DNA of 64,000 nt from Halopseudomonas litoralis (GTDB lineage Bacteria; Pseudomonadota; Gammaproteobacteria; Pseudomonadales; Pseudomonadaceae). Made by a program: the position numbers and the translations under genes. Positions 45,437 through 57,104 of this stretch are shown here, piece by piece (position 1 is the first letter of the stretch; every line of letters starts with the position of its first letter). Under the pieces are notes generated by a model, which saw only the letters and a list, made by a program, of their open reading frames with translations, was not told the DNA's origin and did not search any database. The DNA is taken from the NCBI RefSeq assembly GCF_900105005.1, contig NZ_LT629748.1:372001-436000 (forward strand), given 5' to 3'.

Positions 45437-45813
45437 TCATTGGCATAGGCACCGATATGGTGTTGGTCAGTCGTATCGCGGCGGTCTTGGGACGGCAGGG
45501 TGAGCGCTTTGCCCAGCGTATCCTGACTGCCGAGGAACTGCAGCGCTACCGCGCCCACTCCCAGCCGGTGCGCTATCTGGCCAAGCGTTATGCCGCCAAG
45601 GAGGCCATTCTCAAGGCGCTGGGAACCGGGCTGGCCAAGGGCATGTCCTGGCAGCACATGCAGATCGATAACGACGCCCATGGAGCGCCGCATGTGGTAC
45701 TCAGTGGTGTCGCATTGGAGCGGCTGCAGCAGGGCGGCGGTGGCCGCATGCTGCTGTCACTCAGCGATGAGCGGGAGCAGGCGCTGGCATTTGCCGTCTG
45801 GTCAGGCGCTTGA
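45433..45813 (+). CDS. acpS: Holo-[acyl-carrier-protein] synthase
   Basis: It transfers 4'-phosphopantetheine from CoA to acyl carrier protein. The 126-residue protein has the Mg-binding [12 protein letters not shown] and the [17 protein letters not shown] motif. ATG 45433 overlaps the pdxJ stop. Its last 12 bases overlap the end of the convergent gacS gene. Confidence 0.97.
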   Translation: MIIGIGTDMVLVSRIAAVLGRQGERFAQRILTAEELQRYRAHSQPVRYLAKRYAAKEAILKALGTGLAKGMSWQHMQIDNDAHGAPHVVLSGVALERLQQGGGGRMLLSLSDEREQALAFAVWSGA

Positions 45814-48648
45814 CGTGCTGCGCAGCCGGTTGATGGCGTCCAGTACGGCCTGCACCGCGCTGCGACTGTCCTCACCTTTCTTGAGCAGGGTTTCCGCAGC
45901 CTGACAATGCGCGCGCAGTTCTGGCACTCCGCAATAGCGGGTAGCGCCGTGCAGTTTGTGGATCAGCTCCCGCACGCTTGCCCACTCTTCGCGCTCCAGC
46001 GCCTCGGTGATGTTTCGGTGATCCTGCGGCAAGCCATCCAGCAACATTTGCATTATGTCACTGGCCAGGTCCTCCTTGCCGGCCGCCAGCTGCAAACCTT
46101 CTTCCCGGTCGATGATCTTCAGTGGCGCTGGCTGTCGTGGCGGCTTCGGTGCGGCAATAACGGGCTGGGGGATATAGCGTGTCACCTTGTCTTGCGGGGA
46201 CGGCAAGTCCGGGGCCTTGCTCGCCGGGGCCAGGCCGGTCCACTTGTTCAGGCTCTGGCGCAGTTGCTCGGTGGTGATCGGTTTGGTCAGATAATCATTC
46301 ATGCCGCATTGCAACAGCTGATGACGTTCACTGCTCAAGGCATGGGCTGTCAGCGCCACGATCGGAATCGGATCGAAGCCGGCGACTTCTTCGCGCAGGC
46401 GCAACTCGGCGGTGGTCTGACGACCGTCCATGCCGGGCATCTGCACATCCATGAAAATCAGATCGACTCGCTGTTCGGTCAGCAACTCGAGGGCTTCTTC
46501 GCCACTGGTGGCGAGCAGGGGGGTTACGCCAATATCGCCGAGGAATGCCTCCAGCAGTTTGAGATTGGCCAGATGGTCATCCACGCACAGGACCCGCAAC
46601 GCGTGGCAACGCTGCTGGATCGGCGGTAGCGTGACCACCGGGTCGTTGCCCAGCAGGTGCATCACGGCTCGGTACAGCTTGCGGGTATATACCGGCTTCG
46701 ACATGGTCTGGCACATGGAGCGTGGTAATTGGTCGAGCAGCGGGTAATGCTCGGTAGTGTCGGTCAACACTATGGTCTTGCAGATGTTCAATTCCGACCA
46801 CTGGCGGGCCATCTCCAGGGTGTCGCCCGGGGGCGTCGCCGTATGCCGGACACTGATCAACGCCAGCTGCAGCGAGTCGTCGCGGTTGGTGCGTGAGGTC
46901 AGCGCCTCGTGCAGTTGCTGGGGATTATCGAAAACGCGCACCGACAGGCCGATGTCCTCCAGACTGTGCAGCAACATCTGACGGCTCAGCAGCTGCGGTT
47001 CGACCAGGGCCGCGCGCATGCCCAGCAGGGGTTTTTCCGGTAACTCGTCTTCGCCGCGGGCGGATCTGCCCAGACGCAGGGTCAGCCAGAACTCGGAGCC
47101 CTCGCCTGGTTGGCTACGCAGGCCGATTTCACCGTGCATCTGTTCGACCAGACGTTTCGATATGACCAGCCCCAGGCCGGTGCCTCCTGTCTGCCGGGAG
47201 ATCGAGTTGTCGGCCTGGCTGAAGGCCTTGAACAGGGATTTCTGCTGCGTCGGCGACAGGCCGATACCGGTGTCGTTGACACTGATACGCAGCAGCACCT
47301 GGTCCACGTCCTGATGTTCGGCCATGACCCTGACGCTGACCGAGCCCTCATGGGTGAACTTGATGGCATTGCTGATCAGATTGGCGAGGATCTGCTTGAG
47401 ACGCATGGGGTCGCCGCGTAGTCCCAGCGGGGTGTCCCGGTAGATGATGCTGACCAGTTCCAGGCCCTTGTCATGGGCACTGGGCGCGAGCATGGTCAGG
47501 GTGTCGTCGATCAGGTCACGCAGGTTGAACGCCAGATTTTCCAGAATCAGCTTGCCGGCCTCGATTTTGGAAAAGTCCAGAATCTCGTTGATGATGGCGA
47601 GCAGGTTGTCGGCGGACTTTTCGATGGTCGACAAGTACTCCTGTTGTCGCCCATTCAGCTCGCTGCGCTGCAGCAGGTTGCTGAAACCGAGAATGCCATT
47701 GAGCGGGGTGCGCAACTCATGGCTCATATTGGCGAGGAATTCGGATTTGATGCGACTGGCTTCCTGGGCAGTCTTGCGCGCCAGATCCAGTTCGATATTC
47801 TGGATTTCGATGGTCTCCAGCGTCTGGCGCAGATCATCGGTCGCCTGATCGATGTTCTGCTGCAGCTCGCCCTGGGCGCTCTGCATGGTCTGCGCCATGT
47901 TGTTGACCCCCATCGCCAGATCATCCAGCTCGCGGCTGTCCTGTCCGGCGAGGCGGACATTGAAATGTCCCTGGCTGATCTGACGAATGGCATTGTTGAT
48001 GCGTGCCACCGGATCGCTGATGCGTCGTCCCATTATTGAGACTACCAGGCCGGTGAGAGCCAGACTCAGGATGATCGCCACCAGGGTGGCAAGCAGGGTC
48101 TGGTAGCGGTGCAGCAGCATGTTGCCATGGCTGAGTTCGACTTCCAGCCAGCCCAGGATGCTGTCCGCCTCGACATCCAGACGTAATGTCCGATTGGGCA
48201 GATCGAGGCTGGCCAGCAGGGGCATGAGGAAACGGCTGCTGTTTTTGCCGCGCTGAATCTGCAATCCGGTGCCAGCGGTCATGTCGATACCGGTGACGGG
48301 TTCGCCGGCCGGGTACATGAACGGGCCGCGATGCTCCAGTTCCTGCATGTTGGCATCGTACAATGTCAGCGCTCGAACATCGGTGTGGTTGAGTGCCGCC
48401 CCGAGCATCGGTCCAATAAGACTTATTTCACCGCCCAGCAGCGCATCGGCGGCGGGCTGCTGCAGGTACTCGACGGTCATCAATCCCCGTTGCAGCAACT
48501 GCTGCTCTACTTCGCGCACCTGCTGCCAACTGAAATAACCGCCCAGCGCCAGTGCCATCAGGCCGGTGGGGATGAGCGTGATCATCAGCAGGCGGGCCTT
48601 GATGCCCAGGCTGCGGCGCGGTCGTGATGGCGGGTCGAGCTTGTTCAA
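45802..48648 (-). CDS. gacS: Hybrid sensor histidine kinase GacS (BarA)
   Basis: GacS phosphorylates GacA and so drives the Rsm small-RNA cascade. The protein of about 948 residues has two membrane helices flanking a periplasmic region, HAMP, and a kinase domain with His near 310 (ANMSHELRTPLNG). ATPase motifs (NLISNAIKF, GTGLGLVISKRL), a receiver with Asp near 734 (LIFMDVQMPGMDG) and a C-terminal Hpt with His near 897 (HKLHGATRYCG) follow. TTG 48648 is the best start: AAAGGGA lies eight bases upstream and the N terminus then matches the family. An ATG at 48681 lacks a site, and longer versions read through cysM. It is divergent from cysM. Confidence 0.95.
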   Translation of the reverse strand: MNKLDPPSRPRRSLGIKARLLMITLIPTGLMALALGGYFSWQQVREVEQQLLQRGLMTVEYLQQPAADALLGGEISLIGPMLGAALNHTDVRALTLYDANMQELEHRGPFMYPAGEPVTGIDMTAGTGLQIQRGKNSSRFLMPLLASLDLPNRTLRLDVEADSILGWLEVELSHGNMLLHRYQTLLATLVAIILSLALTGLVVSIMGRRISDPVARINNAIRQISQGHFNVRLAGQDSRELDDLAMGVNNMAQTMQSAQGELQQNIDQATDDLRQTLETIEIQNIELDLARKTAQEASRIKSEFLANMSHELRTPLNGILGFSNLLQRSELNGRQQEYLSTIEKSADNLLAIINEILDFSKIEAGKLILENLAFNLRDLIDDTLTMLAPSAHDKGLELVSIIYRDTPLGLRGDPMRLKQILANLISNAIKFTHEGSVSVRVMAEHQDVDQVLLRISVNDTGIGLSPTQQKSLFKAFSQADNSISRQTGGTGLGLVISKRLVEQMHGEIGLRSQPGEGSEFWLTLRLGRSARGEDELPEKPLLGMRAALVEPQLLSRQMLLHSLEDIGLSVRVFDNPQQLHEALTSRTNRDDSLQLALISVRHTATPPGDTLEMARQWSELNICKTIVLTDTTEHYPLLDQLPRSMCQTMSKPVYTRKLYRAVMHLLGNDPVVTLPPIQQRCHALRVLCVDDHLANLKLLEAFLGDIGVTPLLATSGEEALELLTEQRVDLIFMDVQMPGMDGRQTTAELRLREEVAGFDPIPIVALTAHALSSERHQLLQCGMNDYLTKPITTEQLRQSLNKWTGLAPASKAPDLPSPQDKVTRYIPQPVIAAPKPPRQPAPLKIIDREEGLQLAAGKEDLASDIMQMLLDGLPQDHRNITEALEREEWASVRELIHKLHGATRYCGVPELRAHCQAAETLLKKGEDSRSAVQAVLDAINRLRSTSSA

Positions 48649-48745
48649 TGTATGTATCCCTTTCCCTGTTGCCGGTATCATAGGCCGATTGACCAAAAAG
48701 CACAGCCGGGCAACGCAACCCGTTCCTGCCTCGCCTGAAGGATGA

Positions 48746-49651
48746 ATGATGACTAGTGAGTTTCCAACCATTGCCGACTGTATTGGCAATACGCCCCTGG
48801 TTCGTCTGCAGCGCATGGCGGGCAATACCGGCAATACGATTCTGCTCAAGCTGGAAGGTAACAATCCGGCCGGGTCGGTCAAGGATCGTCCCGCGTTGTC
48901 GATGATCCAGATGGCTGAGCAGCGTGGCAGCATACAGCCCGGCGATACGCTGATCGAAGCGACATCCGGCAACACCGGTATTGCCCTGGCCATGGCGGCG
49001 GCGATCATGGGCTACCCGATGATCCTGATCATGCCGGAGAATTCCAGCGACGAACGCAAGTGGGCAATGTCTGCCTACGGTGCCGAGCTGATTCTGGTGA
49101 GCAAGGAAGAAGGCATGGAGGGCGCGCGGGATCTGGCCGAGAAAATGCAGCGTGAAGGCAAAGGCAAGTTACTCGACCAGTTTGGCAATCTGGATAACCC
49201 CGAGGCGCATTACCGCACCACTGGTCCGGAAATCTGGCGCGATACCGCCGGTCAGGTTACCCATTTCGTCAGCTCGATGGGCACCACAGGCACCATCATG
49301 GGCGTGTCGCGCTATCTGAAGGAACAGAACCCGGACATTCAGATCATCGGTCTGCAGCCCACCGAGGGCGCGGCGATTCCGGGCATCCGCCGCTGGCCTC
49401 AGGCGTACCTACCGAGTATTTTCGATGCCGAGCGGGTGGATAAGGTGGTGGACATGAGTCAGGAAGAAGCCGAAATCACCATGCGCCGGCTGGCACGTGA
49501 AGAAGGCATTTTCTGCGGTGTGTCCTCGGGGGGCGCCGTAGCGGCGGCTCTGCGGCTCAATGCCGAACTCCGCGATGCGATCATTGTGGCGATTATCTGC
49601 GATCGCGGTGATCGCTATCTATCCACCGGGGTATTTGATGACCGCTCATGA
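48746..49651 (+). CDS. cysM: Cysteine synthase B
   Basis: This PLP enzyme makes cysteine from O-acetylserine and can use thiosulfate. The 301-residue protein has the cofactor lysine in NNPAGSVKDRPALSMI (about Lys48), the ATSGNTGIALAM substrate loop and GTTGTIMGVSRYL. The ATGs at 48746 and 48749 are equivalent. It overlaps rlmD by four bases. Confidence 0.97.
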   Translation: MMTSEFPTIADCIGNTPLVRLQRMAGNTGNTILLKLEGNNPAGSVKDRPALSMIQMAEQRGSIQPGDTLIEATSGNTGIALAMAAAIMGYPMILIMPENSSDERKWAMSAYGAELILVSKEEGMEGARDLAEKMQREGKGKLLDQFGNLDNPEAHYRTTGPEIWRDTAGQVTHFVSSMGTTGTIMGVSRYLKEQNPDIQIIGLQPTEGAAIPGIRRWPQAYLPSIFDAERVDKVVDMSQEEAEITMRRLAREEGIFCGVSSGGAVAAALRLNAELRDAIIVAIICDRGDRYLSTGVFDDRS

Positions 49652-51003
49652 ATAGGTCTCGCGGCAAGCCGAGACGGGCTCCCGATGCGCCTGCGGCAGT
49701 AGGTCAGCGGATCGAACTGACGCTGGAGCGCCTGACCCATGACGGCCGGGGAATTGGCCGCTGGCAGGGGCGCACGGTATTCGTTGAAGGCGGCTTGCCC
49801 GGCGAGAAGGTCGATGCCCGGGTAATACGCGCCCGCAGCAAACTGATCGAGACGCGGTTGGAAAAACTGCTTGATGCCAGTCCTGAACGCCTTGCACCAG
49901 TGTGTCAGCACGTCGCGCTGTGCGGCGGATGCAGTCTCCAGCACATGCCGCGTCAGACTCAGCTGGAAATCAAACAGCAGGCGCTGGCTCAGCAATTGCA
50001 GCATTTTGCCGGACTGCAGCCGGAACGCTGGATGCCCGCGCTGACCGGGCCGGAGTATGGCTATCGCCAACGTACCCGGCTATCCATGCGCTGGGATCAA
50101 CGGACCCAGCGGCTGATGGTAGGCTATCGGCAGCGCGCCAGCAGCGAGTTGGTTGAACTTGAAGAGTGCCCCGTTCTGGTGCCGGTTCTTGAAGCTGTGC
50201 TCAAGGAACTGCCGGTGGTGGTGCAGCAGTTGAATGCGCGTGCCGGGTTGGGACACATCGAGCTGATCGCCGGGGAACACCCGAGCATGGTGGTCCGGCA
50301 TATGCAGCCATTGCCCCAGGCCGATGTCGACCAGTTGAAGGCATTGGCTGCGGCCCATGGGCTGATCTGCCGGCTGCAACCTGATTCGTTGGGCCCGGCG
50401 CGGGCGTTACATACGGACATGCCCGATCCGGCCTATCGACTGGCCGATCAGCAGTTGGAATTTCGCTTTGCCGCCGGTGACTTCACCCAGGTGAATGCCG
50501 AGGTCAATCAGCAGATGGTCAACCAGGCGCTGGAATGGCTGGCGGTGCAGCCTGGCGATAAAGTGCTGGACCTGTTTTGCGGTGTAGGTAATTTTGCCTT
50601 GCCGTTGGCGCAATCGGGTGCTGAAGTGACGGGTATTGAAGGCAGCGCAGAGATGGTCGAGCGCGCCGGCAGCAATGCGCAATTAAATGGGTTGGCGAAA
50701 GTGCACTTTATGCAGGCGGACTTGTCGAAGCCGCATGCGACAGACTGGCTGGATACTACCTATCAGGCAGCCCTGCTGGATCCGCCGAGGGATGGGGCTG
50801 CCGAACTCGTCGCCACACTGGCCCGGAAGAAGTTGCAGCGGATACTCTATGTATCCTGCAATCCGGCCACGCTGGCGCGCGATGCGGGCATTCTGGCGGA
50901 ATCAGGTTATCGACTGGTGCAGGCGGGGATAATGGACATGTTTCCCCAGACCGCCCATGTGGAAGCCATGGCACTCTTCGTGTCAGGCAAGGACAGAACG
51001 TAA
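49648..51003 (+). CDS. rlmD: 23S rRNA (uracil-1939-C5)-methyltransferase RlmD
   Basis: It methylates U1939 of 23S rRNA. The 451 residues include an N-terminal TRAM domain, a 4Fe-4S cluster motif (CQHVALCGGCSLQHM with a later EECPVLV cysteine), and a SAM domain (VLDLFCGVGNFALPLA). The catalytic cysteine is in YVSCNPATLARD. ATG 49648 overlaps cysM and the stop TAA overlaps the relA ATG. Confidence 0.97.
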   Translation: MNRSRGKPRRAPDAPAAVGQRIELTLERLTHDGRGIGRWQGRTVFVEGGLPGEKVDARVIRARSKLIETRLEKLLDASPERLAPVCQHVALCGGCSLQHMPRQTQLEIKQQALAQQLQHFAGLQPERWMPALTGPEYGYRQRTRLSMRWDQRTQRLMVGYRQRASSELVELEECPVLVPVLEAVLKELPVVVQQLNARAGLGHIELIAGEHPSMVVRHMQPLPQADVDQLKALAAAHGLICRLQPDSLGPARALHTDMPDPAYRLADQQLEFRFAAGDFTQVNAEVNQQMVNQALEWLAVQPGDKVLDLFCGVGNFALPLAQSGAEVTGIEGSAEMVERAGSNAQLNGLAKVHFMQADLSKPHATDWLDTTYQAALLDPPRDGAAELVATLARKKLQRILYVSCNPATLARDAGILAESGYRLVQAGIMDMFPQTAHVEAMALFVSGKDRT

Positions 51004-53245
51004 TGGTACAAGTCAGAGCAGATCATCCGGTCAATCAGGATGGGACCGTCGATCTCGACGCCTGGATCGAACGGATTCAGCAGCGGGTACCGCTGCCGGC
51101 ACCCGAGATACTGAAACAGGCTTGCGAATGGGCCAGTGAGCTCGAGCTGGCGGCCAGCAAGACTGAACACCGCTGGGCCAACGGTGCCAGCAGTTATCGT
51201 ACCGGCCTGGAGATGGCCGAAATTCTCGCCGACCTCAAGCTGGACCAGGACTCTCTGGTGGCGGCGGTCATCTATCGTGCGGTGCGTGAACGCAAGACCG
51301 AGCTGGTCGAAGTCGAACGCTGCCTGGGCTCCAGCGTGGCGACACTGGTCGATGGCGTACAGCGTATGGCGGCAATCAGCGTGTCGCAGAATCCACCCAA
51401 AGCCAATACCTTCAATACCCAGTCGCAGGTGGAGAACCTGCGCAAGATGCTGGTCACCATGGTCGATGACGTGCGCGTCGCCCTGATCAAGCTGGCCGAG
51501 CGTACCTGTGCCATTCGTGCGGTAAAGGATGCCGATAACGAGAAGCGCTACCGGGTTGCGCGTGAGGTGTTCGACATCTATGCCCCGCTGGCCCACCGTC
51601 TGGGCATCGGGCATATCAAATGGGAGCTGGAGGACCTGTCCTTCCGCTACCTGGAACCGCACAAGTACAAACAGATCGCCAGGTTGCTGGATGAGCGGCG
51701 GCTGGATCGTCAGGAATACATCGAGGCGGTCATGGCGCAACTGCGCAGCGAACTGGAGGACTCCGGTATTGCCGGGGACATCTCCGGCCGAGTCAAGCAT
51801 ATCTACTCAATCTGGCGGAAGATGCAGAACAAGGGCATCGACTTCAACCAGATCTATGATGTGCGCGCGGTGCGCGTGCTGGTTCCCCAGGTGCGCGACT
51901 GCTATACCGCGCTGGGCATAGTACATAGTCTGTGGCGGCATATTCCCAACGAGTTCGACGATTACATCGCCAATCCCAAGGAGAACGGCTACCGCTCGCT
52001 GCATACCGCGGTAATCGGCCCTGCGGGCAAGGCGCTGGAAGTGCAGATTCGTACCCATGCCATGCATGAGGAGGCGGAGCTGGGCGTATGCGCGCATTGG
52101 CGCTACAAGGGTACCGACGTGGACAGCAGTTCGACTGTCTATGAGGACAAGATAGCCTGGCTGCGTCAGGTGCTGGAATGGCACGAGGAAATGGGCGATA
52201 TCGGCGGGTTGGCCGAACAGCTGCGGGTCGATTTCGAGCCGGACCGCATCTACCTGTTCACCCCCGACGGTCATGTGCTGGATGTGCCGCAGGGCGCAAC
52301 ACCACTGGACTTCGCCTACCGCGTGCATACCGAGGTCGGCCACCATTGTCGGGGCGCCAAGGTCAATGGACGTATCGTGCCCTTGACCTATGTGCTGCAG
52401 ACCGGCGAGCAGGTGGAGATCATCACCGGTAAGAGCGGCGGTCCGAGCCGTGACTGGTTGAATGCCAATCTTGGCTACCTGCATACGTCTCGAGCACGGG
52501 CCAAGGTCCAGCACTGGTTCAAGCAGCAGGACCGCGAGCAGAACGTGCAGGCCGGCAAGCTCATGCTGGAGCGCGAACTCACCCGCATGGCGCTCAATGG
52601 CGCGGACTATGCCAAGCTGATCGAGCGCCTGGGCATCCGTAGCCAGGAAGACCTGTTTGCCGCCGTCGGATCGGGTGATATCCGCATGGCCCATGTCGTC
52701 AACGTGGCACATCAACTCGTCGAGCCGGATGACCGCAGCGAGCAGATGGAGCTGATTCCACGCCGGCCGAGCAAGCCCGGACGGCGTGGTGACGTGCATA
52801 TCCAGGGCGTTGGCAACCTGTTGACGCAACTGGCCGGCTGCTGTCAGCCGGTACCGGGTGATCCCATTGTCGGTTATATCACCGTGGGGCGCGGGGTGAC
52901 GGTACACCGTGCCGACTGTGCCACGGCCATGCAGCTGCAGGGTCGCGAATCCGAACGCCTGATCGAGGTGAGTTGGGGCGGCGAGCCGGTACAGACCTAC
53001 CCGGTGGAGATCTATATCAAGGCCTATGATCGCTCGGGGCTGTTGCGCGATGTATCGCAGTTGCTGGCCAATGAAAAACTCAATGTGTTGGAGGTCAGCA
53101 CGCATACCAACAAGGACGATAACTACGCCAGCATGCTGCTGACCATCGAGATCCCCAACCTGCACCTGCTCGGCCGGCTGCTGGCGCGGGTCGGTCAACT
53201 GCCCAATGTGGTCGAGGTGCGGCGTAACCGCCAGGAGCGTCGCGC

Positions 53246-53249
<4 letters not shown>
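51003..53249 (+). CDS. relA: (p)ppGpp synthetase RelA
   Basis: RelA makes (p)ppGpp on stalled ribosomes during amino acid starvation. The 748 residues comprise a degenerate hydrolase region lacking the HD motif (VAAVIYRAVRERKTE where SpoT has HD), the synthetase domain (YDVRAVRVLVPQVRDCY, IANPKENGYRSLHTAV), a TGS domain (YLFTPDGHVLDVPQG), a zinc-finger-like region (GCCQPVPGD) and a C-terminal ACT domain. It is a synthetase-only RelA. ATG 51003 overlaps the preceding TAA. mazG follows with a four-base overlap. Confidence 0.98.
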
Positions 53250-54984
<1,735 letters not shown>

Positions 54985-55004
54985 GTCTGCTGCTACCGCG
55001 CTCC

Positions 55005-55045
55005 AGGCCCGTGCCGGCACACGCCGCACGGGCCTTGTTGTTTGT
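55005..55045 (+). terminator. Rho-independent terminator of adk
   Basis: AGGCCCGTGC at 55005-55014 pairs perfectly with GCACGGGCCT at 55026-55035 around an 11-base loop, followed by TGTTGTTTGT. This is the clearest intrinsic terminator in the window. Confidence 0.85.
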
Positions 55046-55051
55046 TACAAT
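55043..55051 (+). promoter_or_regulatory. Extended -10 promoter of tsaB
   Basis: TGTTACAAT is a TGn-extended -10 box, located just after the adk terminator and 32 bases before the tsaB ATG. No -35 is evident, as is usual for extended -10 promoters. Confidence 0.4.
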
Positions 55052-55083
55052 CGCCTTCCTTTGCCACTCGCCGTGATAATTCG

Positions 55084-55758
55084 ATGACCACCACACTACT
55101 TGCTCTGGATACCGCTACCGAAGCCTGTTCCGCTGCCCTGTTGCATGATGGACGTCTGTTCCATCGTGTCGAAGTGGCGCCGCGCATGCATGCTCAGTTG
55201 TTGCTGCCGATGATTGGTGAGCTGTTGGCCGAGGCGGGCATCGAGCTGGAGCGGGTGGATGCGCTGGTATTCGGGCGCGGCCCGGGTGCCTTTACTGGGG
55301 TGCGCATCGCCACTGGCATGGTTCAGGGGCTGGGTTTTGCCGCCGGCAAACCGGTGATTGGTATTTCCAATCTCGCGGCGCTGGCCCAGCGCGCCTGGCG
55401 TGAGCACGGCGCCGAACAGGTCTGCGCCGCGATTGATGCGCGTATGGATGAAGTCTACTGGGGCTGTTACCAGTTGATTGACGGCGTGATGATTTTGTCT
55501 GGTGCAGAGCGAGTGTGTGCTCCGGAGCAGGCAGAACTGCCGGCTGAGCTGTCCGCCCCGGCGGGTGCCGGTACCGGCTGGCAGTATGCCGAGCGGTTGC
55601 CTGTGGCAGTTGAACGCAGCTGGCCGCAGATGCTCCCTGATGCCACCGACCTGATCAGCCTGGCCCTGCCGGCCTGGAAGGCCGGGCAGGTGCTGGATGC
55701 AGCTGATGCCCAACCGGTGTATCTGCGCGACAAAGTCGCTACGCCCAAACATGGCTGA
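55084..55758 (+). CDS. tsaB: tRNA threonylcarbamoyladenosine protein TsaB
   Basis: TsaB partners TsaD and TsaE to make t6A37 in tRNAs that read ANN codons. The 224-residue ASKHA-fold protein has LALDTATEACSAAL, the EVAPRMHAQLLLPMI region and FGRGPGAFTGVRIATGM. ATG 55084 gives the usual length; the frame open to 55042 overlaps the terminator and promoter. Confidence 0.96.
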   Translation: MTTTLLALDTATEACSAALLHDGRLFHRVEVAPRMHAQLLLPMIGELLAEAGIELERVDALVFGRGPGAFTGVRIATGMVQGLGFAAGKPVIGISNLAALAQRAWREHGAEQVCAAIDARMDEVYWGCYQLIDGVMILSGAERVCAPEQAELPAELSAPAGAGTGWQYAERLPVAVERSWPQMLPDATDLISLALPAWKAGQVLDAADAQPVYLRDKVATPKHG

Positions 55759-55822
55759 TTTTGCGTTTTATCGGGCGCGGAGCTACTCTTTATTCTGACT
55801 TCTGATCGGAGCTGACCCCCCC

Positions 55823-56125
55823 ATGCGTGTGGACGGATTCAATCCTGCCAATGCGCTTTCTACGCGCCCCACGCGTCCGGCTGCTCCGTCAGCGGAAAGC
55901 ACGGTCACGGGCGCTGCTCAGCCTGCAGCAGCGGCGCGGACGCCGCCTATTGTTCCGCGAGTAGTGGAGCAACCCAGCGCCAATTTCGAATACATTCCAG
56001 CTCGCCAAGGGCCAACTGAGCCGGTACACGGCTATGCCAATCAGGCGCTGGCCAGTTACCAGTCCATGGCCAATCTGCCAGACGCTGACGCCGACGGGGT
56101 GTTTGGTATTGATCTGTTTGTCTGA
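55823..56125 (+). CDS. Small Pro/Ala-rich protein of unknown function
   Basis: The 100-residue protein has a low-complexity first half rich in Pro, Ala and Thr (STRPTRPAAPSAESTVTG) and a more ordered end (EYIPARQGPTEPVHGYANQALASYQ, then DADADGVFGIDLFV). It has no signal peptide or membrane helix. A similar small gene follows tsaB in other Pseudomonas, from memory, so it is probably real. AGGAG-like GGAGCTGA lies before ATG 55823. Function unknown. Confidence 0.7.
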   Translation: MRVDGFNPANALSTRPTRPAAPSAESTVTGAAQPAAAARTPPIVPRVVEQPSANFEYIPARQGPTEPVHGYANQALASYQSMANLPDADADGVFGIDLFV

Positions 56126-56136
56126 GCTTCGTATCC

Positions 56137-57027
56137 GTGTCTGATCCCGTGCCTCCCCGATTGATTCTTGGCTGTCCTTTATGGGCCGAGCCTGCTTGGC
56201 GTGGGGCACTGTACTCCAGTGGCGCCGACGCGGACCAGCGACTGTATGAATATTCCCGCGTGTTCTCCGCTGTTGAGGGTAATACCACCTTCTATGCCTT
56301 GCCTGGCCCCGAGGTGGTAGCGCGCTGGGCTGATCTGTTGCCAGCGGACTTCCACTTCTGTGCCAAGTTGCCGCGAGAAGTCAGCCACGCCGACCGGCTG
56401 GACGCACGGCAGCCCGAACTGCAACAGTTCTTCCAGCGCATGACGCCCCTGGAGCAACGGCTGGGGCCGGTGTGGTTGCAGCTGCCGGCGCGCGTTGGGC
56501 CGCTGCATCTCGAACAGCTGATCCGGTTTCTCGATGCGCTGCCGCGCGATTACCACTATGCAGTGGAAGTGCGACACCTGGATTTCTTCCGCAAGGACGA
56601 TAACGAAAGGCAGCTCAATCGCATGCTGCATGAGCGGGGCATGGAACGCATCATGTTCGATAGTCGCGGGCTGTTCGCCAGTACCGCAATCGATCCAGCG
56701 ACCCTGGATGCCCAGAGGCGCAAGCCGCGTCTGCCGGTGCATGCCATCGCGCTGGGCCAGTCACCGACGGTGCGCTTCATCGCCGGCATGGACAATCAGC
56801 AGAGTCTGCGCTGGTTGGAGCCGTGGCTGGACAAGTGTGTGCAGTGGCTGGCGGAGGGGCGCTGCCCGGTGTTGTTCATGCACACTCCGGACAACCGCCT
56901 GGCGCCCGAACTCGCGCGGCTGTTTCATGCCCGCCTGCAGCAACGGCTACCGGACCTGCCGCCGATGGCCCCGTGGCCGGGTGAACAGCAACAGCAGGCC
57001 TCGCCCCAGCAGGGTGGGTTGTTTTGA
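56137..57027 (+). CDS. DUF72 family protein
   Basis: This 296-residue protein of the DUF72 (YecE) TIM-barrel family has LILGCPLWAEPAWRGALYS, YSRVFSAVEGNTTFYALP and FCAKLPREVSHADRL, then LGPVWLQLPARVGP and AVEVRHLDFF. No activity is established for the family. The start is GTG 56137, 12 bases after the small gene. The Gln-rich C terminus (GEQQQQASPQQGG) is probably disordered. Confidence 0.88.
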   Translation: MSDPVPPRLILGCPLWAEPAWRGALYSSGADADQRLYEYSRVFSAVEGNTTFYALPGPEVVARWADLLPADFHFCAKLPREVSHADRLDARQPELQQFFQRMTPLEQRLGPVWLQLPARVGPLHLEQLIRFLDALPRDYHYAVEVRHLDFFRKDDNERQLNRMLHERGMERIMFDSRGLFASTAIDPATLDAQRRKPRLPVHAIALGQSPTVRFIAGMDNQQSLRWLEPWLDKCVQWLAEGRCPVLFMHTPDNRLAPELARLFHARLQQRLPDLPPMAPWPGEQQQQASPQQGGLF

Positions 57028-57104
57028 TGGTGGGCTGAACCTCTACCTCACGTGGAGTAAACTGCTGACTTGCTCCCGATTATTTCTTCAGGTTCCGATC
57101 CTCC

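Noticed and set aside
48649..49008. N-terminal extension of GacS through cysM
   Set aside because: It would overlap cysM antisense and places extra residues before a normal GacS N terminus; TTG 48648 has a good ribosome site.
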